Of a DNA stretch of 64,000 nucleotides, positions 46,409 through 55,491 are shown piece after piece. This stretch comes from Roseivirga sp. BDSF3-8 (GTDB lineage: Bacteria > Bacteroidota > Bacteroidia > Cytophagales > Cyclobacteriaceae). Under the pieces are notes generated by a model. That model did no database searches. It saw only the letters and a program-made list of their open reading frames with translations, and was not told where the DNA came from. The position numbers and the translations under genes are program-made. The DNA is taken from contig NZ_JBGNFV010000001.1 of NCBI RefSeq assembly GCF_041449215.1, forward strand, positions 2,993,001 to 3,057,000. Direction: 5' to 3'. Positions within the stretch are counted from its first letter, which is position 1, and each line of letters starts with the position of its first letter.

Positions 46409-47542
46409 ATGTCATTTTTTCTAAGACTTATAGCCGGTGGTCTGCTTCTTTTCTTAGCATTTACTGCTGTTGCCCAGCAGGATAATTCTGCCTTTTACCT
46501 ATCGGCAGGACCGGACTCAGCCCGGCAAAAAACACTCAGCGTGCAGTGGGACCTGATGGGGTATTTTAAGAATAATGAGTATTTCGCCCCTACACTGGAT
46601 GGGTACACCCTGTTTGGGTACCAGGCTCCCATAGCGCTACATTACCAGGTAAACGATCACTGGTCGGCCCTGGGAGGTATCTATCTGCAAAAGGATTTCG
46701 GAATAGAAGGCTTTTCCACTATTGACCCCCTCTTTTCCATACGGTATAAGCACGGGCCCTGGTTTGCCGCCTTCGGTACCTTAGACGGTAGCCTGGATCA
46801 CCGCCTCATCGAGCCCCTGTATGATTTTGAAAGAAGGCTCCTGAACCCACTGGAGAACGGCATGCAGTTCCGGTACCATGATGACCGCCTTTTTGCCGAT
46901 GTGTGGGTGGACTGGCAGCAGGCTATTGTGCCGGGGGATGACGAGCAGGAGATTATCACCGGCGGACTATCATTCAGCTATAAGATTGTTGACATGGAAA
47001 GGGCCAGCCTGTCCGTCCCGGTTCAGCTTATACTGGCTCATCAGGGCGGGCAAACCAACACGGCCAACACGGACCCGGTATTTACCCTGGCTAATGGAGC
47101 TGCAGGGCTGGATTTTCGCGTCCGGGAAAAAGGATTTATAAGCTCCTGGGCCGTGCAGTCCTATGCCGTGATGTATGGTGGTAATATTCCTGACGGCCTT
47201 TTTGCCTATAGCAGCGGGGCTGGCCTCTATGTGAATGCATATGCGGAAAGTTCGGTAGTGGATGTAATGGCCAGTTACTGGAAGGGTTCGGAGTATATTT
47301 CTTACCTGGGGGGCGACCGATATGTTTCAGACTCGCGGAGTGTGGTTAATCCGCTGGCCGTAGAGCCCGACCGTGAGTTATTCATCCTGAGGTTTATGAA
47401 AGATGTAAAGCTGGTAGATGGTATTCGCCTTTCGGCCAGAGCAGAGCCCTTCTGGAACCTCAATGGGGGGGGCTTCGATATCAATTATGGCCTGTATATC
47501 CTTTACGATGGTGGGTTCAGGCTGGCAGAAAACAACCTATGA
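46409..47542 (+). CDS. Predicted outer-membrane beta-barrel protein
   Basis: The 377-residue product is read from the ATG that yields a signal peptide (FFLRLIAGGLLLFLAFTAVA then QQDNSAFYLSAG). Earlier in-frame starts give a non-signal extension. The mature protein has many alternating strands with Tyr/Phe/Trp girdles and short turns (WDLMGYFKNNEYF, HWSALGGIYLQKDF, SWAVQSYAVMYGGNIPDG, INYGLYILYDGGFRLAENNL), consistent with a 14- to 18-strand barrel. I do not recognise a named family. The stop overlaps the next start by 4 bases (ATGA), implying coupled expression with the aminopeptidase. Confidence 0.78.
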   Translation: MSFFLRLIAGGLLLFLAFTAVAQQDNSAFYLSAGPDSARQKTLSVQWDLMGYFKNNEYFAPTLDGYTLFGYQAPIALHYQVNDHWSALGGIYLQKDFGIEGFSTIDPLFSIRYKHGPWFAAFGTLDGSLDHRLIEPLYDFERRLLNPLENGMQFRYHDDRLFADVWVDWQQAIVPGDDEQEIITGGLSFSYKIVDMERASLSVPVQLILAHQGGQTNTANTDPVFTLANGAAGLDFRVREKGFISSWAVQSYAVMYGGNIPDGLFAYSSGAGLYVNAYAESSVVDVMASYWKGSEYISYLGGDRYVSDSRSVVNPLAVEPDRELFILRFMKDVKLVDGIRLSARAEPFWNLNGGGFDINYGLYILYDGGFRLAENNL

Positions 47543-48570
47543 AGAGAAAACGCATTTTTACGATACTGCTTATCCTCATTGTGATTGTCACAGTATGGCA
47601 GTGGAGTCTTATCGTATATGGAGTAAAACAGGCTACAGGTCAGTTAAGCATAGTATGGAATGCCCGTCCCGTTAGTGAAGTACTGAATGACCCTGCCACT
47701 CCCGACAGCCTGCGCCGTAAGCTGGAACTTGTCCAGAATGTGCGGAGCTACGCAGTGGATTCGCTTGGCATAAACCCCTCTGAAAATTACACCACCTATT
47801 TTGATCAGAAGGACGACCCGCTCATGTGGGTGGTTACAGGTAGTAAGCCATTTAATCTGGAAGCTTATGAATGGCGATTTCCTGTAGTGGGAAGCTTTTC
47901 CTATAAAGGCTATTTCGATAAGGAAATGGCCTTTAAAGAAGCTGATAAACTCAGGAAAAAGGGGCTGGATGTGACCATTCGTAACCCCGGAGGCTGGTCC
48001 ACCCTCGGGTACCTGAAGGACCCTATTCTGAGTAATATGCTGTACCGTGGCGACGGGAGGCTGGCTGAACTGATCATTCATGAGCTTACTCATGCGACTA
48101 TTTACGTAAAGGACAGTGTCGATTTTAATGAGAACCTGGCCACCTTCATAGGCGAGAAGGGCGCATTACGTTTTTTGAAAGATACTTATGGCGCGGAAAG
48201 CACACAGTTGAGAGAGTACCTGCTTATGGAGGAGGACTACGAAAAGTTTACCAGTCATATGCTGCGCGGAGCAGACGCGCTGAACGAACTGTATGCCGGA
48301 TTCAATGAAGAAATGCCTACTAAGGAAAAGAGAAGGCAGAAAAATGCATTGATCGGCGAAATTGTCCGGAAAGTGGACACCCTTTCTCTTTATCAGAAGG
48401 ACATTTATATAGAGTCGCTGGACAGATACGACATCAATAACGCCTATTTCCTGTCATTTTTACGGTACCGTGAACAACAGGGCGACCTTGATTCGTTGTA
48501 TAGGCGAAAGTTTAATGAAAACCTGGATGCTTTATTGTCCTTCTTTAAGAAAAATTATCCTTCATTGTAA
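47539..48570 (+). CDS. Membrane-anchored zinc aminopeptidase-like protein (Aminopep family)
   Basis: The 343-residue product has an N-terminal signal anchor (IFTILLILIVIVTVWQWSLI) and a zinc-peptidase domain with the motif LIIHELTHATIYVKDSVDF (HExxH around residue 180) followed by a downstream Glu in FNENLATFIGEKGAL. It matches the family of putative aminopeptidases named Aminopep / COG4324. Substrate is unknown. Its ATG overlaps the preceding barrel gene by 4 bases, so the two may act together at the envelope. A -7 element for the next gene overlaps its stop codon. Confidence 0.85.
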   Translation: MKRKRIFTILLILIVIVTVWQWSLIVYGVKQATGQLSIVWNARPVSEVLNDPATPDSLRRKLELVQNVRSYAVDSLGINPSENYTTYFDQKDDPLMWVVTGSKPFNLEAYEWRFPVVGSFSYKGYFDKEMAFKEADKLRKKGLDVTIRNPGGWSTLGYLKDPILSNMLYRGDGRLAELIIHELTHATIYVKDSVDFNENLATFIGEKGALRFLKDTYGAESTQLREYLLMEEDYEKFTSHMLRGADALNELYAGFNEEMPTKEKRRQKNALIGEIVRKVDTLSLYQKDIYIESLDRYDINNAYFLSFLRYREQQGDLDSLYRRKFNENLDALLSFFKKNYPSL

Positions 48571-48575
48571 ATTTG
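48568..48575 (+). promoter_or_regulatory. -7 element for the DUF3108 gene
   Basis: TAAATTTG matches TAnnTTTG exactly and starts on the stop codon of the aminopeptidase gene, 49 bases before the next ATG. Confidence 0.45.
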
Positions 48576-48624
48576 GTATGAAGCTTGTTTTTCAACCTAA
48601 GGACAATCAAGTAGAAACCTGAGT

Positions 48625-49443
48625 ATGAAAAGAAGACGATCAGCAATTGTGCTCCTGGCACTCGCACTATGCGCCTTCATAAGTCCCGGTGATTCGGCCT
48701 ACCGGTCTATCCCGAACGATAGTTTCTCATTTGGTGAAGAAATTCAATACCGTGTACACTATGGATTCATCACCGGCGGCGAGGCTAAACTGGTCATAAG
48801 CAATGATGTGTTTACCATCAATGACCGTCCCTGCTACCGCGTGGATGTGTTTGGGGAGACCACAGGCATGGTAGATGCCATGTTTGGGGTGGATAATAAC
48901 TGGGGCTCGTACATCGATACCGCAGCTATTATACCCCAGCGTTCTTATCGCTACATAAAAGAAGGAAAATACCGGAAGAATGAGATTGTGACATTCGACC
49001 ATAAAAAAGGCAGCGCCCTGGTTGGTAGCCTTAGTAAAGATGCAAAGCGCCTGAAAAAGACTGAGACCTTTCCTGTGCCGGTCAATGTGCAGGACATTGT
49101 CAGTGGCTATTACTTTCTCCGCACAATGGACTTTTCAAGGCTTAAGGAAGGCCAGGGGGTAAATATCGAAGGCTTTTTTGATGAGGAGACATACAAAATG
49201 AACCTCGTATTTATGGGGCGTGAAGAGCTTGACACCAAGATAGGCACCTTTAAAGCAATTAAACTGTCGCCCCGTATGCCTGAAAATGAGCTTTTTGACG
49301 GAGAGGATGCCATTGAGATATGGCTTAGTGATGATGAGCACAAGATTCCGCTAAAGATCAAAGCGAACATGTTTGTAGGAGCGATCGAAATTGATATTAA
49401 ACAATATAGAGAAGGTAAAGGCCTGAAAAGAAAAAAAAGGTAG
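48625..49443 (+). CDS. DUF3108 secreted protein
   Basis: The 272-residue product has a signal peptide (RRRSAIVLLALALCAFISPG) and a beta-rich DUF3108 domain. Features typical of the family are FGEEIQYRVHYGFITGGEAK, the AMFGVDNNWGSYIDTAAIIP stretch and a C-terminal LSPRMPENELFDGEDAIEIW then LSDDEHKIPLKIKANMFVG. It is likely periplasmic and lipocalin- or LolA-like in fold, by inference. Function is unknown. It is the last plus-strand gene before a convergent TPR protein. Confidence 0.87.
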   Translation: MKRRRSAIVLLALALCAFISPGDSAYRSIPNDSFSFGEEIQYRVHYGFITGGEAKLVISNDVFTINDRPCYRVDVFGETTGMVDAMFGVDNNWGSYIDTAAIIPQRSYRYIKEGKYRKNEIVTFDHKKGSALVGSLSKDAKRLKKTETFPVPVNVQDIVSGYYFLRTMDFSRLKEGQGVNIEGFFDEETYKMNLVFMGREELDTKIGTFKAIKLSPRMPENELFDGEDAIEIWLSDDEHKIPLKIKANMFVGAIEIDIKQYREGKGLKRKKR

Positions 49444-49462
49444 CAGTGACGCTACCTCTTTT
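49432..49462. terminator. Bidirectional terminator, DUF3108 and TPR protein genes
   Basis: GGTAGC and GCTACC (extended by flanking A and T) enclose a 6-base loop, with A tracts on one side and T residues on the other, between the convergent stop codons. It overlaps the end of the DUF3108 coding sequence. Confidence 0.75.
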
Positions 49463-49465
49463 GCT

Positions 49466-52400
49466 TTAGTTACAGTATTCTTTCACAAAGAAGCCCGCCT
49501 TTCGGTCACCCAGCCGGTTTGCTTCTGACCAGTCTGAGCAGCCTCCGTCCTCGTCCCCCATCTGGTAGCGTACGTTGCCACGGCTTCTGTAAAATCTGGC
49601 ATCCTCCTTATTAAGCTCTATCGCTTTATCCAGGTCATTTAAAGCAGCTCCTAGTTGTTCCAGGGCCACCCGTGCATTAGAGCGCCCATAGTAAGCCATA
49701 GCATCATCATCTTTTACCTTTATGGCACTGTTCAGATCCATCAACATACCCTCGTAGTCCTCATTTTGTTCTTTCAGCAGCGAGCGGTTGTAGTAGGCGT
49801 CAAAGTTCTCAGGATCAAGCTGGATCACGATGTCCAGGTCACCCATAGCGGCGCGGTCATTACCAAGTACCAGGTGGCAAATAGCACGCCCGTTATAGTT
49901 CTCAGCCGTCTTGGCTCCCATTTCTATCAGTGTGCTATAGTCTTCCGAGGCCGCTATATAGTCCTCCATTTTCTCATAGGCTATTGCCCGCTTACCATAG
50001 ACCTCCTGGGTTTTCAGCCCTCTCTCTATTGCCTGAGAGTATGCCCGGGCAGCCCCCGTCTGGTCATCTAGGGCTACGAATGCATCACCTTTGATTACCA
50101 GCAGGCCCGGTTCAGCCTCACCCATCTCCTGCAGGGAGCTTATGTCCTCTATCACCCCTTCATACTCACCTGCATCCAGGCGGGCCGCCGCACGGTTTTC
50201 GTAGGCCCTTACATACTCAGGGTCCAGTGCTATAGCCTTGTCATAGTCAGCCATGGCCCCATCAGTATTCCCCATGTTCTGCTTAGCCTTACCGCGGTTA
50301 TTGAATAAGACAGCGTCTTCGCTGCCTGCTTTTATCACCATATCATAGTCCTGAACCGCTCCGGCAAAGTTTTCCAGCCGGTAGCGCGTATTTCCCCGGT
50401 ACTGGTAGGCATCAGTAAGGCTTTTGTCCCGGCTTATGGCATCAGAAAGTGCTTTTTCCGCTTTGTCATACGCCTTACCTTCATAATAGCTGGCACCGAG
50501 ATAGTAGTGGTCCTTCGCTTCACCATCTTCTGCAGACAGGAATTTACCCAGATCCTGCGAAGCACCCGTATAGTCCTCAGTCAGGAACCGGCTGCGCCCC
50601 CGGGCCTGAACCAGTCTCGGGTCGGACAAGCCGCCTTCCAGTGCCCGGCTCAGGTCACTCACTGCCGGCGGGTACTGGCCCGATTCGTAGTAGGCCAGGC
50701 CGCGCATGGCAAAAGCGCGGGGCTCCCGGTAGCCTTTATCTATCGCCTGTCCCAGGTAAGTAATTGCCTTTTCTGACTGGTCTGTCCGTGCATATGAGGC
50801 CCCCAGGTTGTAGAGCGTTTCCGTATCGCCTTCCCCTTTTTTTACCGCCTGCTCCAGGTCGGGGGCAGCCTCAGCATATTTTCCTAGTTTAAAGTAAGCC
50901 TCTCCCCGGTTCAGGTAGGCTTTGGCATATCCTTCATCCACACTTATCGCACTTCCATAATCAGCTATGGCCGCGTCCCATTTTTCCTGCATGGCACGTG
51001 CCTTTCCCCGGTTATTATACACCAGGGCCTCTTTACGGCCAGCTCCTATGGCTTTATCATATGCGCTCTCCGCTCCGGCATAGTTTTCCTTGCGGAAGTA
51101 AGCATTACCCAGTTTGTAGCTCACCTCATCGCCCGGTTCAGCCTTAGAGAGGTCAGCGATGGCACCGTCCATATTATCCGTTTCATAGTGAGCCAGTCCG
51201 CGGTAAGTGCGTGCCTCCTGGTCACCGGCATCAGCAGAGAGAACTTTATTCAGGTCATCAATGGCGGCAGGGTATGACTTGCCTTTGTAGCGAACCATAC
51301 CGCGTACTTTATAGAGCCCGGGGTTAGTGGCTCCGGCTGATATCGCACGGTCAGCATATCCAAGGGCCTCTTTTTCTTCACCGGCTTTATAAGCTAGCAA
51401 TGCGCCGCGCTCAAACAACTTGCTATCGTCCAGGCCACCTTTTATCGCCTCACGATACATACCCAGCGCTTTCTCCCCTTCGCCGTTACGGTCATAAAGG
51501 AAGGCCAGCATCCGGGCTGACTCAGCAGACTTCTGTCCCAACTCAGCCGCTTTGTTTAACGCATTAATAGCCGGCTGGTCGCTATTGGTCAGAAAGTACG
51601 CTTCCCCCAGGTTTAGCCACCCTTTTCCATACCCAGGCTCCAGGTCGGTAGCCTTTTTCAGGTCGGCTATTGCAGCCGCCGGCTTATCCTGCATTAGCAG
51701 CGCCTTTCCTTTGTTATTATGCAGCAGGTAGTCCTGCATACCTTTCGCCAGCGCTTTGTCGTACGCCGTCACAGCCTGTGCATATTGTTCCTCCATAAAG
51801 CGGAGGTTGCCCAGGTAATACCATGCCTCCCCAGGACCATCAAAGGATGCCAGGCCGCTGGCCAGATCATCTGCAGCCGCCTTATTTTTCAGGTGATACC
51901 GCGCTACCCCCCTGTATACCAGTAGTTCAGGTTCGCTTTGTTGTGATAGCGCTTTTGTGAGGGCCTCTTCAGCAGGAGCATATTTCTCAGTCTTATAGAG
52001 GCTTATGCCCAGCGGGCGGTACAGCTTGTCGTTTGATGAGGCCGCCTTGTCCAGGTCAGAGGCCGCCTTAGCATGATTTTCCAGGGCAAAGTAGCTAAGC
52101 CCTCTGTTTCCGTACAGCTCTGCCCCTCCGGCACCCGCCGTGGCGGCCTGGTCATAAGCATTAACAGCCGCCTGGTAATCCCTTGCCAGATACAGACTGT
52201 TCGCCAGTTTCATGCTTATCTCTTTATCATTTTCACCTGCCGCAATCGCCTTTTTATAGTCTTCCGCAGCTTTGCCATATTCTTTCAGGCCGCCGTAAGC
52301 CTCTGCCCGGTTCAGGTAGGCCTTGCCGTAGGTGCTTTCCAGTGAAAGAGCCTTTCCCAGGTCGATCACAGCCTTTTGGTACTGGCCCAGCAGTAGGTGT

Positions 52401-53566
52401 GCTTTTCCCCGGCTGTTATATAGCAGATGATTGTTACTGCCTGAAGCAGCCGCTTTGTCATAAGCGGCAATGGCCTTAGCGTACGCCTCCTTCTGAAAAA
52501 GAAGGTTGCCTAGTCGATAATAGCTTCCTTCATCATCAGCCGCCTTTTCCAGGTCAGCTAATGCCTGTTCTTTATTGCCTGCTTCATAGTTAGCTATGCC
52601 ACGGGCCTTTACAAGCCTCATTTCCTTGCCAGTCTCAATGCCCTTGTCCAGGTCAGCTATCGCCTCATTGTATTTGCCCCTTTCCACCAGAATAAGACCC
52701 CTGCCTGCATGGGCAGGAGCAAAGCCGGGATTCTCCTTTAAGCTCAGCTCGTACCATTGGTAAGCCTTATCCATGTCATTGTTTTCATGAGCTGTACGTG
52801 CAGCCAGGTAAAAGGCCTCTCCATCTTTTACACTCTTGGCAGCCTGCTGAAATTGCTCTGCAGCCTGGCTGCTATTGCCCGATGCCAGCGCCTTGCGGCC
52901 CTCCAGGTAAGGATAGTCTGCCTTGTATTTTTTCACCCAGTCCACAAAAAGCTGACTACGCGTAGTCATTTTAGCCAGACGCTCCGTGGAGATAATAAGG
53001 CCTGAGCCCTCGTGATACACACCTGCCAGCTCCCCGCTGGCTGTAGCAACCGCCGCGCCGTTTGACCGCTCGGGAGGGGCGCCTCCTGCCAGCGATGCGA
53101 GGGGAGTAACCCCCGCCATATCCAGTGGCTCAGGACTTACAGACAAGGCCGCATTTTGGCGGATATCCTTCGCTGTCAACACGTAAGCTTTGCTTCCTTT
53201 TCCAAAGAATTTTGAGCCTGGCTCCAGTTTTTTAACAGACAGCGTCAGAGCGTTATCTACCGAAAAGCTTATCAGGCCAGTGAGTGGGTCCTCTGATTTG
53301 ATCCGGGTAATACGGTGTACCGTACTGTCTGTGGTAATTATCTCGGCCGATACCGCCCGGTCAAATACACTGGCGTGAGAAAGGCCCGAGCCCTGGTGAT
53401 CAGTAAAAAAACCGCTTCCGTAGTTTATAACCTTTCCGGAGGCGTCTTTAGTAATAATGGTGAAGGTGCTTTTATCCACCAGTGTCTTGTCCGGCTGTGC
53501 GAGCAGGCTGGTAGCAGATACCAATAATAAGCAAAGCAGGATAAGGATATATGGCAATCGTTTCAT
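49466..53566 (-). CDS. Large secreted TPR-repeat protein with trypsin-like N-terminal domain
   Basis: The 1366-residue product has a signal peptide (YILILLCLLLVSATSLLAQ), then a degenerate trypsin-like domain (about 30-200) with GSGFFTDHQGSGLSHASVF (H64), a candidate Asp at 93 and a serine at 168 in ERSNGAAV, where active enzymes have GxSGG. From about 215 to the end come some 33 TPR units of the form AxxDYxKAIxxxPxYAxAYxNRG. The regular ladder predicts a very long solenoid scaffold, probably periplasmic. The gene has its own -7 element and stands between convergent DUF3108 and the CHRD gene. Confidence 0.85.
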   Translation of the reverse strand: MKRLPYILILLCLLLVSATSLLAQPDKTLVDKSTFTIITKDASGKVINYGSGFFTDHQGSGLSHASVFDRAVSAEIITTDSTVHRITRIKSEDPLTGLISFSVDNALTLSVKKLEPGSKFFGKGSKAYVLTAKDIRQNAALSVSPEPLDMAGVTPLASLAGGAPPERSNGAAVATASGELAGVYHEGSGLIISTERLAKMTTRSQLFVDWVKKYKADYPYLEGRKALASGNSSQAAEQFQQAAKSVKDGEAFYLAARTAHENNDMDKAYQWYELSLKENPGFAPAHAGRGLILVERGKYNEAIADLDKGIETGKEMRLVKARGIANYEAGNKEQALADLEKAADDEGSYYRLGNLLFQKEAYAKAIAAYDKAAASGSNNHLLYNSRGKAHLLLGQYQKAVIDLGKALSLESTYGKAYLNRAEAYGGLKEYGKAAEDYKKAIAAGENDKEISMKLANSLYLARDYQAAVNAYDQAATAGAGGAELYGNRGLSYFALENHAKAASDLDKAASSNDKLYRPLGISLYKTEKYAPAEEALTKALSQQSEPELLVYRGVARYHLKNKAAADDLASGLASFDGPGEAWYYLGNLRFMEEQYAQAVTAYDKALAKGMQDYLLHNNKGKALLMQDKPAAAIADLKKATDLEPGYGKGWLNLGEAYFLTNSDQPAINALNKAAELGQKSAESARMLAFLYDRNGEGEKALGMYREAIKGGLDDSKLFERGALLAYKAGEEKEALGYADRAISAGATNPGLYKVRGMVRYKGKSYPAAIDDLNKVLSADAGDQEARTYRGLAHYETDNMDGAIADLSKAEPGDEVSYKLGNAYFRKENYAGAESAYDKAIGAGRKEALVYNNRGKARAMQEKWDAAIADYGSAISVDEGYAKAYLNRGEAYFKLGKYAEAAPDLEQAVKKGEGDTETLYNLGASYARTDQSEKAITYLGQAIDKGYREPRAFAMRGLAYYESGQYPPAVSDLSRALEGGLSDPRLVQARGRSRFLTEDYTGASQDLGKFLSAEDGEAKDHYYLGASYYEGKAYDKAEKALSDAISRDKSLTDAYQYRGNTRYRLENFAGAVQDYDMVIKAGSEDAVLFNNRGKAKQNMGNTDGAMADYDKAIALDPEYVRAYENRAAARLDAGEYEGVIEDISSLQEMGEAEPGLLVIKGDAFVALDDQTGAARAYSQAIERGLKTQEVYGKRAIAYEKMEDYIAASEDYSTLIEMGAKTAENYNGRAICHLVLGNDRAAMGDLDIVIQLDPENFDAYYNRSLLKEQNEDYEGMLMDLNSAIKVKDDDAMAYYGRSNARVALEQLGAALNDLDKAIELNKEDARFYRSRGNVRYQMGDEDGGCSDWSEANRLGDRKAGFFVKEYCN

Positions 53567-53606
53567 GTTGCAGGTATAGTCTACAGCTTTAGTAATGAAG
53601 CAGTAA

Positions 53607-53614
53607 CAAATATA
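53607..53614 (-). promoter_or_regulatory. -7 element for the TPR protein gene
   Basis: The minus-strand sequence TATATTTG is an exact TAnnTTTG match, about 40 bases before the ATG. No TTTG is present 19-21 bases upstream. Confidence 0.5.
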
Positions 53615-53710
53615 CCTTTAAGAAGAGCGTGAGGGGGGAGCATGTAGTAATTGGCCCTAATTCATCCTGAAGTGAGTAGAAAGACTACGTAATATTTTGA
53701 TTCCTTGTAT

Positions 53711-53744
53711 AAAAAAAGGGAGACTCATGTTAATAAGCCTCCCT
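53711..53744 (-). terminator. Terminator of the CHRD gene
   Basis: AGGGAG pairs with CTCCCT, then CT with AG after a mismatch, around a 10-base loop, with a run of seven T on the minus strand. It lies about 20 bases beyond the gene's stop. Confidence 0.8.
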
Positions 53745-53765
53745 CGGTTTGGTTGATAGGTAATC

Positions 53766-55230
53766 TTAATTAGCGTTAGAGCCAATATTGGTTTGAGATA
53801 CCACCGTAAGGTCGGATGGGCTCAGGTGTACATTGATGTAACCATCATAATTCAGCAGGTCAGAATAGAAAACGGGAGTTCCGTCGTCAAATTCAATCAC
53901 AGCGGTAGCACTATTGCCTGTATCTCCATTTACGTTATTCAGTGAGATGACAATGGGGCCGGTTTCGGCTGCAGAGTTAGCATGTATGTGTGCGGGATGA
54001 TCTCCACCGGCAGGGGTGTTATTCATATCCAGTACCACAATTGCATGCCCGTCTACTCTTTCATAAATAGTCACCGTACCATCTACACCGCTACCATTCT
54101 GGGCAGTGAAGTTATACGTCATCGTTTCTCCGGTAGGTGCATTAAGGCCAATATTCCCTTGTGATACCACCATCAGGTTACTTGGGCTCAGGTGTATATT
54201 GATATATCCGTCATAACTTGTAAGGTCAGTGTAAGTCACCGGTGTACCATCGTCTAGTTCTCCGGCACTGGTCATACTCATACCTGTAGCACCATCTACA
54301 TTGTTAAGGCTCAGAACGATAGGCCCGGTTTCTTCTGCTGATTGAGCATGTATATGTGCAGGGTGGTCTCCATCCGCAGGAGTGTTCTCTACATCAAGCA
54401 CAATCAGCGTATTACCGTTTTCACGTTCGTAAAAGGTAGCTGTTCCGTTTACTTGACTGCTGTTTCTTTCACCTAGCTCATAGACAGTACTTTCACCGGT
54501 AAGAGCATTAGCTCCAATGTCCCCCTGTGATACCACAGTAAGGTCATTTGCGCTAAGGTGTACATTTACATAGCCTTCATAGTCTACCAGTTCAGCATAG
54601 GTAAGCGCAGTTCCGTCATCAAATTCCTCTACGGTAGTATAGCTCATGCCAGTACCACCATTTACATTATTTAAGCTTACCACAATAGCGCCGGTCTCTG
54701 CAGCAGTATTCGTGTGAATATGGGCAGGATGGTCGCCGTCTACAGGAGTTCCTTCCACATCAATAGTTACCAGGGCGGTACCATCAAGTCTTTCTGAGAA
54801 GGTTACCTCTCCGCTCACTCCGCTGCCGTTTCTTTCATCCAGAGGGTAAGTTTCACTTACACCGGTCAGCGCGTTTTCTCCAATGTCACCCTGAGCTACT
54901 ACCGTGAGGTCACTTGCACTCAGGTGCACATTTATGTAGCCGTCATATACGATGAGCTCCTCATAAGAGATATCAGTACCATCGTCAGTCTCGTCTACTT
55001 CCGTTACACTCATGCCATCGTCTCCGTTTACAGCATCCAGTGAAATTACGATAGCGCCAGTCTCTGCGGCCGTATTCATATGAATATGAGCAGGGTGTGA
55101 ATTACCTGCGCTGGTACCATCCAGGTCCAGAGTGATGATAGCACTTCCGTCATTACGCTCGGCAAAAGTAGCCGTACCGCTTACACCACTGCCATTACGC
55201 TCGTCCAGGTTATATATAACCACTTCACCG
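53766..55230 (-). repeat. Four tandem ~365-bp CHRD-coding repeats
   Basis: The CHRD-coding portion is a tandem array of four units of about 365 bases. Near-identical pieces recur, for example the sequence coding AHIHTNTAAETGAIV and its variants, and the stretch coding GYINVHLS. Exact ends of units are approximate. Such arrays can change copy number by recombination. Confidence 0.7.
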
Positions 55231-55358
55231 GTAAGGCCGTCATCCGGATTTACATTCCCATCATCATCGTCATCACACGATGCAAACACGAAAGGTAAAA
55301 TCAGAAATATCCCCAGATATTTCGTCCAGTAAGATAGTTGATAAAGGTTTTTCTTCAT
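53766..55358 (-). CDS. CHRD-domain lipoprotein with four tandem repeats
   Basis: The 530-residue product has a long signal with lipobox-like FVFASC followed by DDDDD, a Bacteroidota surface-export signature. From about residue 45 to the end come four CHRD-type repeats of about 121 residues. Each has LDERNGSGVSGTATF-like opening, GDHPAHIHTNTAAETGAIV-like core and YINVHLSASDLTVVSQGDIG-like end. The histidine-rich PAHIH motif is kept in all four. CHRD domains occur in chordin and in many bacterial surface proteins of unknown role. The repeats are similar at DNA level, pointing to recent duplication. Confidence 0.88.
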   Translation of the reverse strand: MKKNLYQLSYWTKYLGIFLILPFVFASCDDDDDGNVNPDDGLTGEVVIYNLDERNGSGVSGTATFAERNDGSAIITLDLDGTSAGNSHPAHIHMNTAAETGAIVISLDAVNGDDGMSVTEVDETDDGTDISYEELIVYDGYINVHLSASDLTVVAQGDIGENALTGVSETYPLDERNGSGVSGEVTFSERLDGTALVTIDVEGTPVDGDHPAHIHTNTAAETGAIVVSLNNVNGGTGMSYTTVEEFDDGTALTYAELVDYEGYVNVHLSANDLTVVSQGDIGANALTGESTVYELGERNSSQVNGTATFYERENGNTLIVLDVENTPADGDHPAHIHAQSAEETGPIVLSLNNVDGATGMSMTSAGELDDGTPVTYTDLTSYDGYINIHLSPSNLMVVSQGNIGLNAPTGETMTYNFTAQNGSGVDGTVTIYERVDGHAIVVLDMNNTPAGGDHPAHIHANSAAETGPIVISLNNVNGDTGNSATAVIEFDDGTPVFYSDLLNYDGYINVHLSPSDLTVVSQTNIGSNAN

Positions 55359-55440
55359 TTTACGTGCATCTAATTCTCAATTTCTTAATCTCTTATCTTA
55401 CAAGAATTTAGAAATATTATTGTTAGAATAAATCCAATAA

Positions 55441-55466
55441 AAAAATCCAGGTGAGTAGCCTGGATT
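55441..55466 (-). terminator. Terminator of the enoyl-CoA hydratase gene
   Basis: AATCCAGG and CCTGGATT form an 8-base-pair stem with a 7-base loop, followed on the minus strand by a T run. It lies 26 bases past the gene's stop. Confidence 0.82.
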
Positions 55467-55491
55467 GTTATTTTATTGTAGTGAACGGAAG

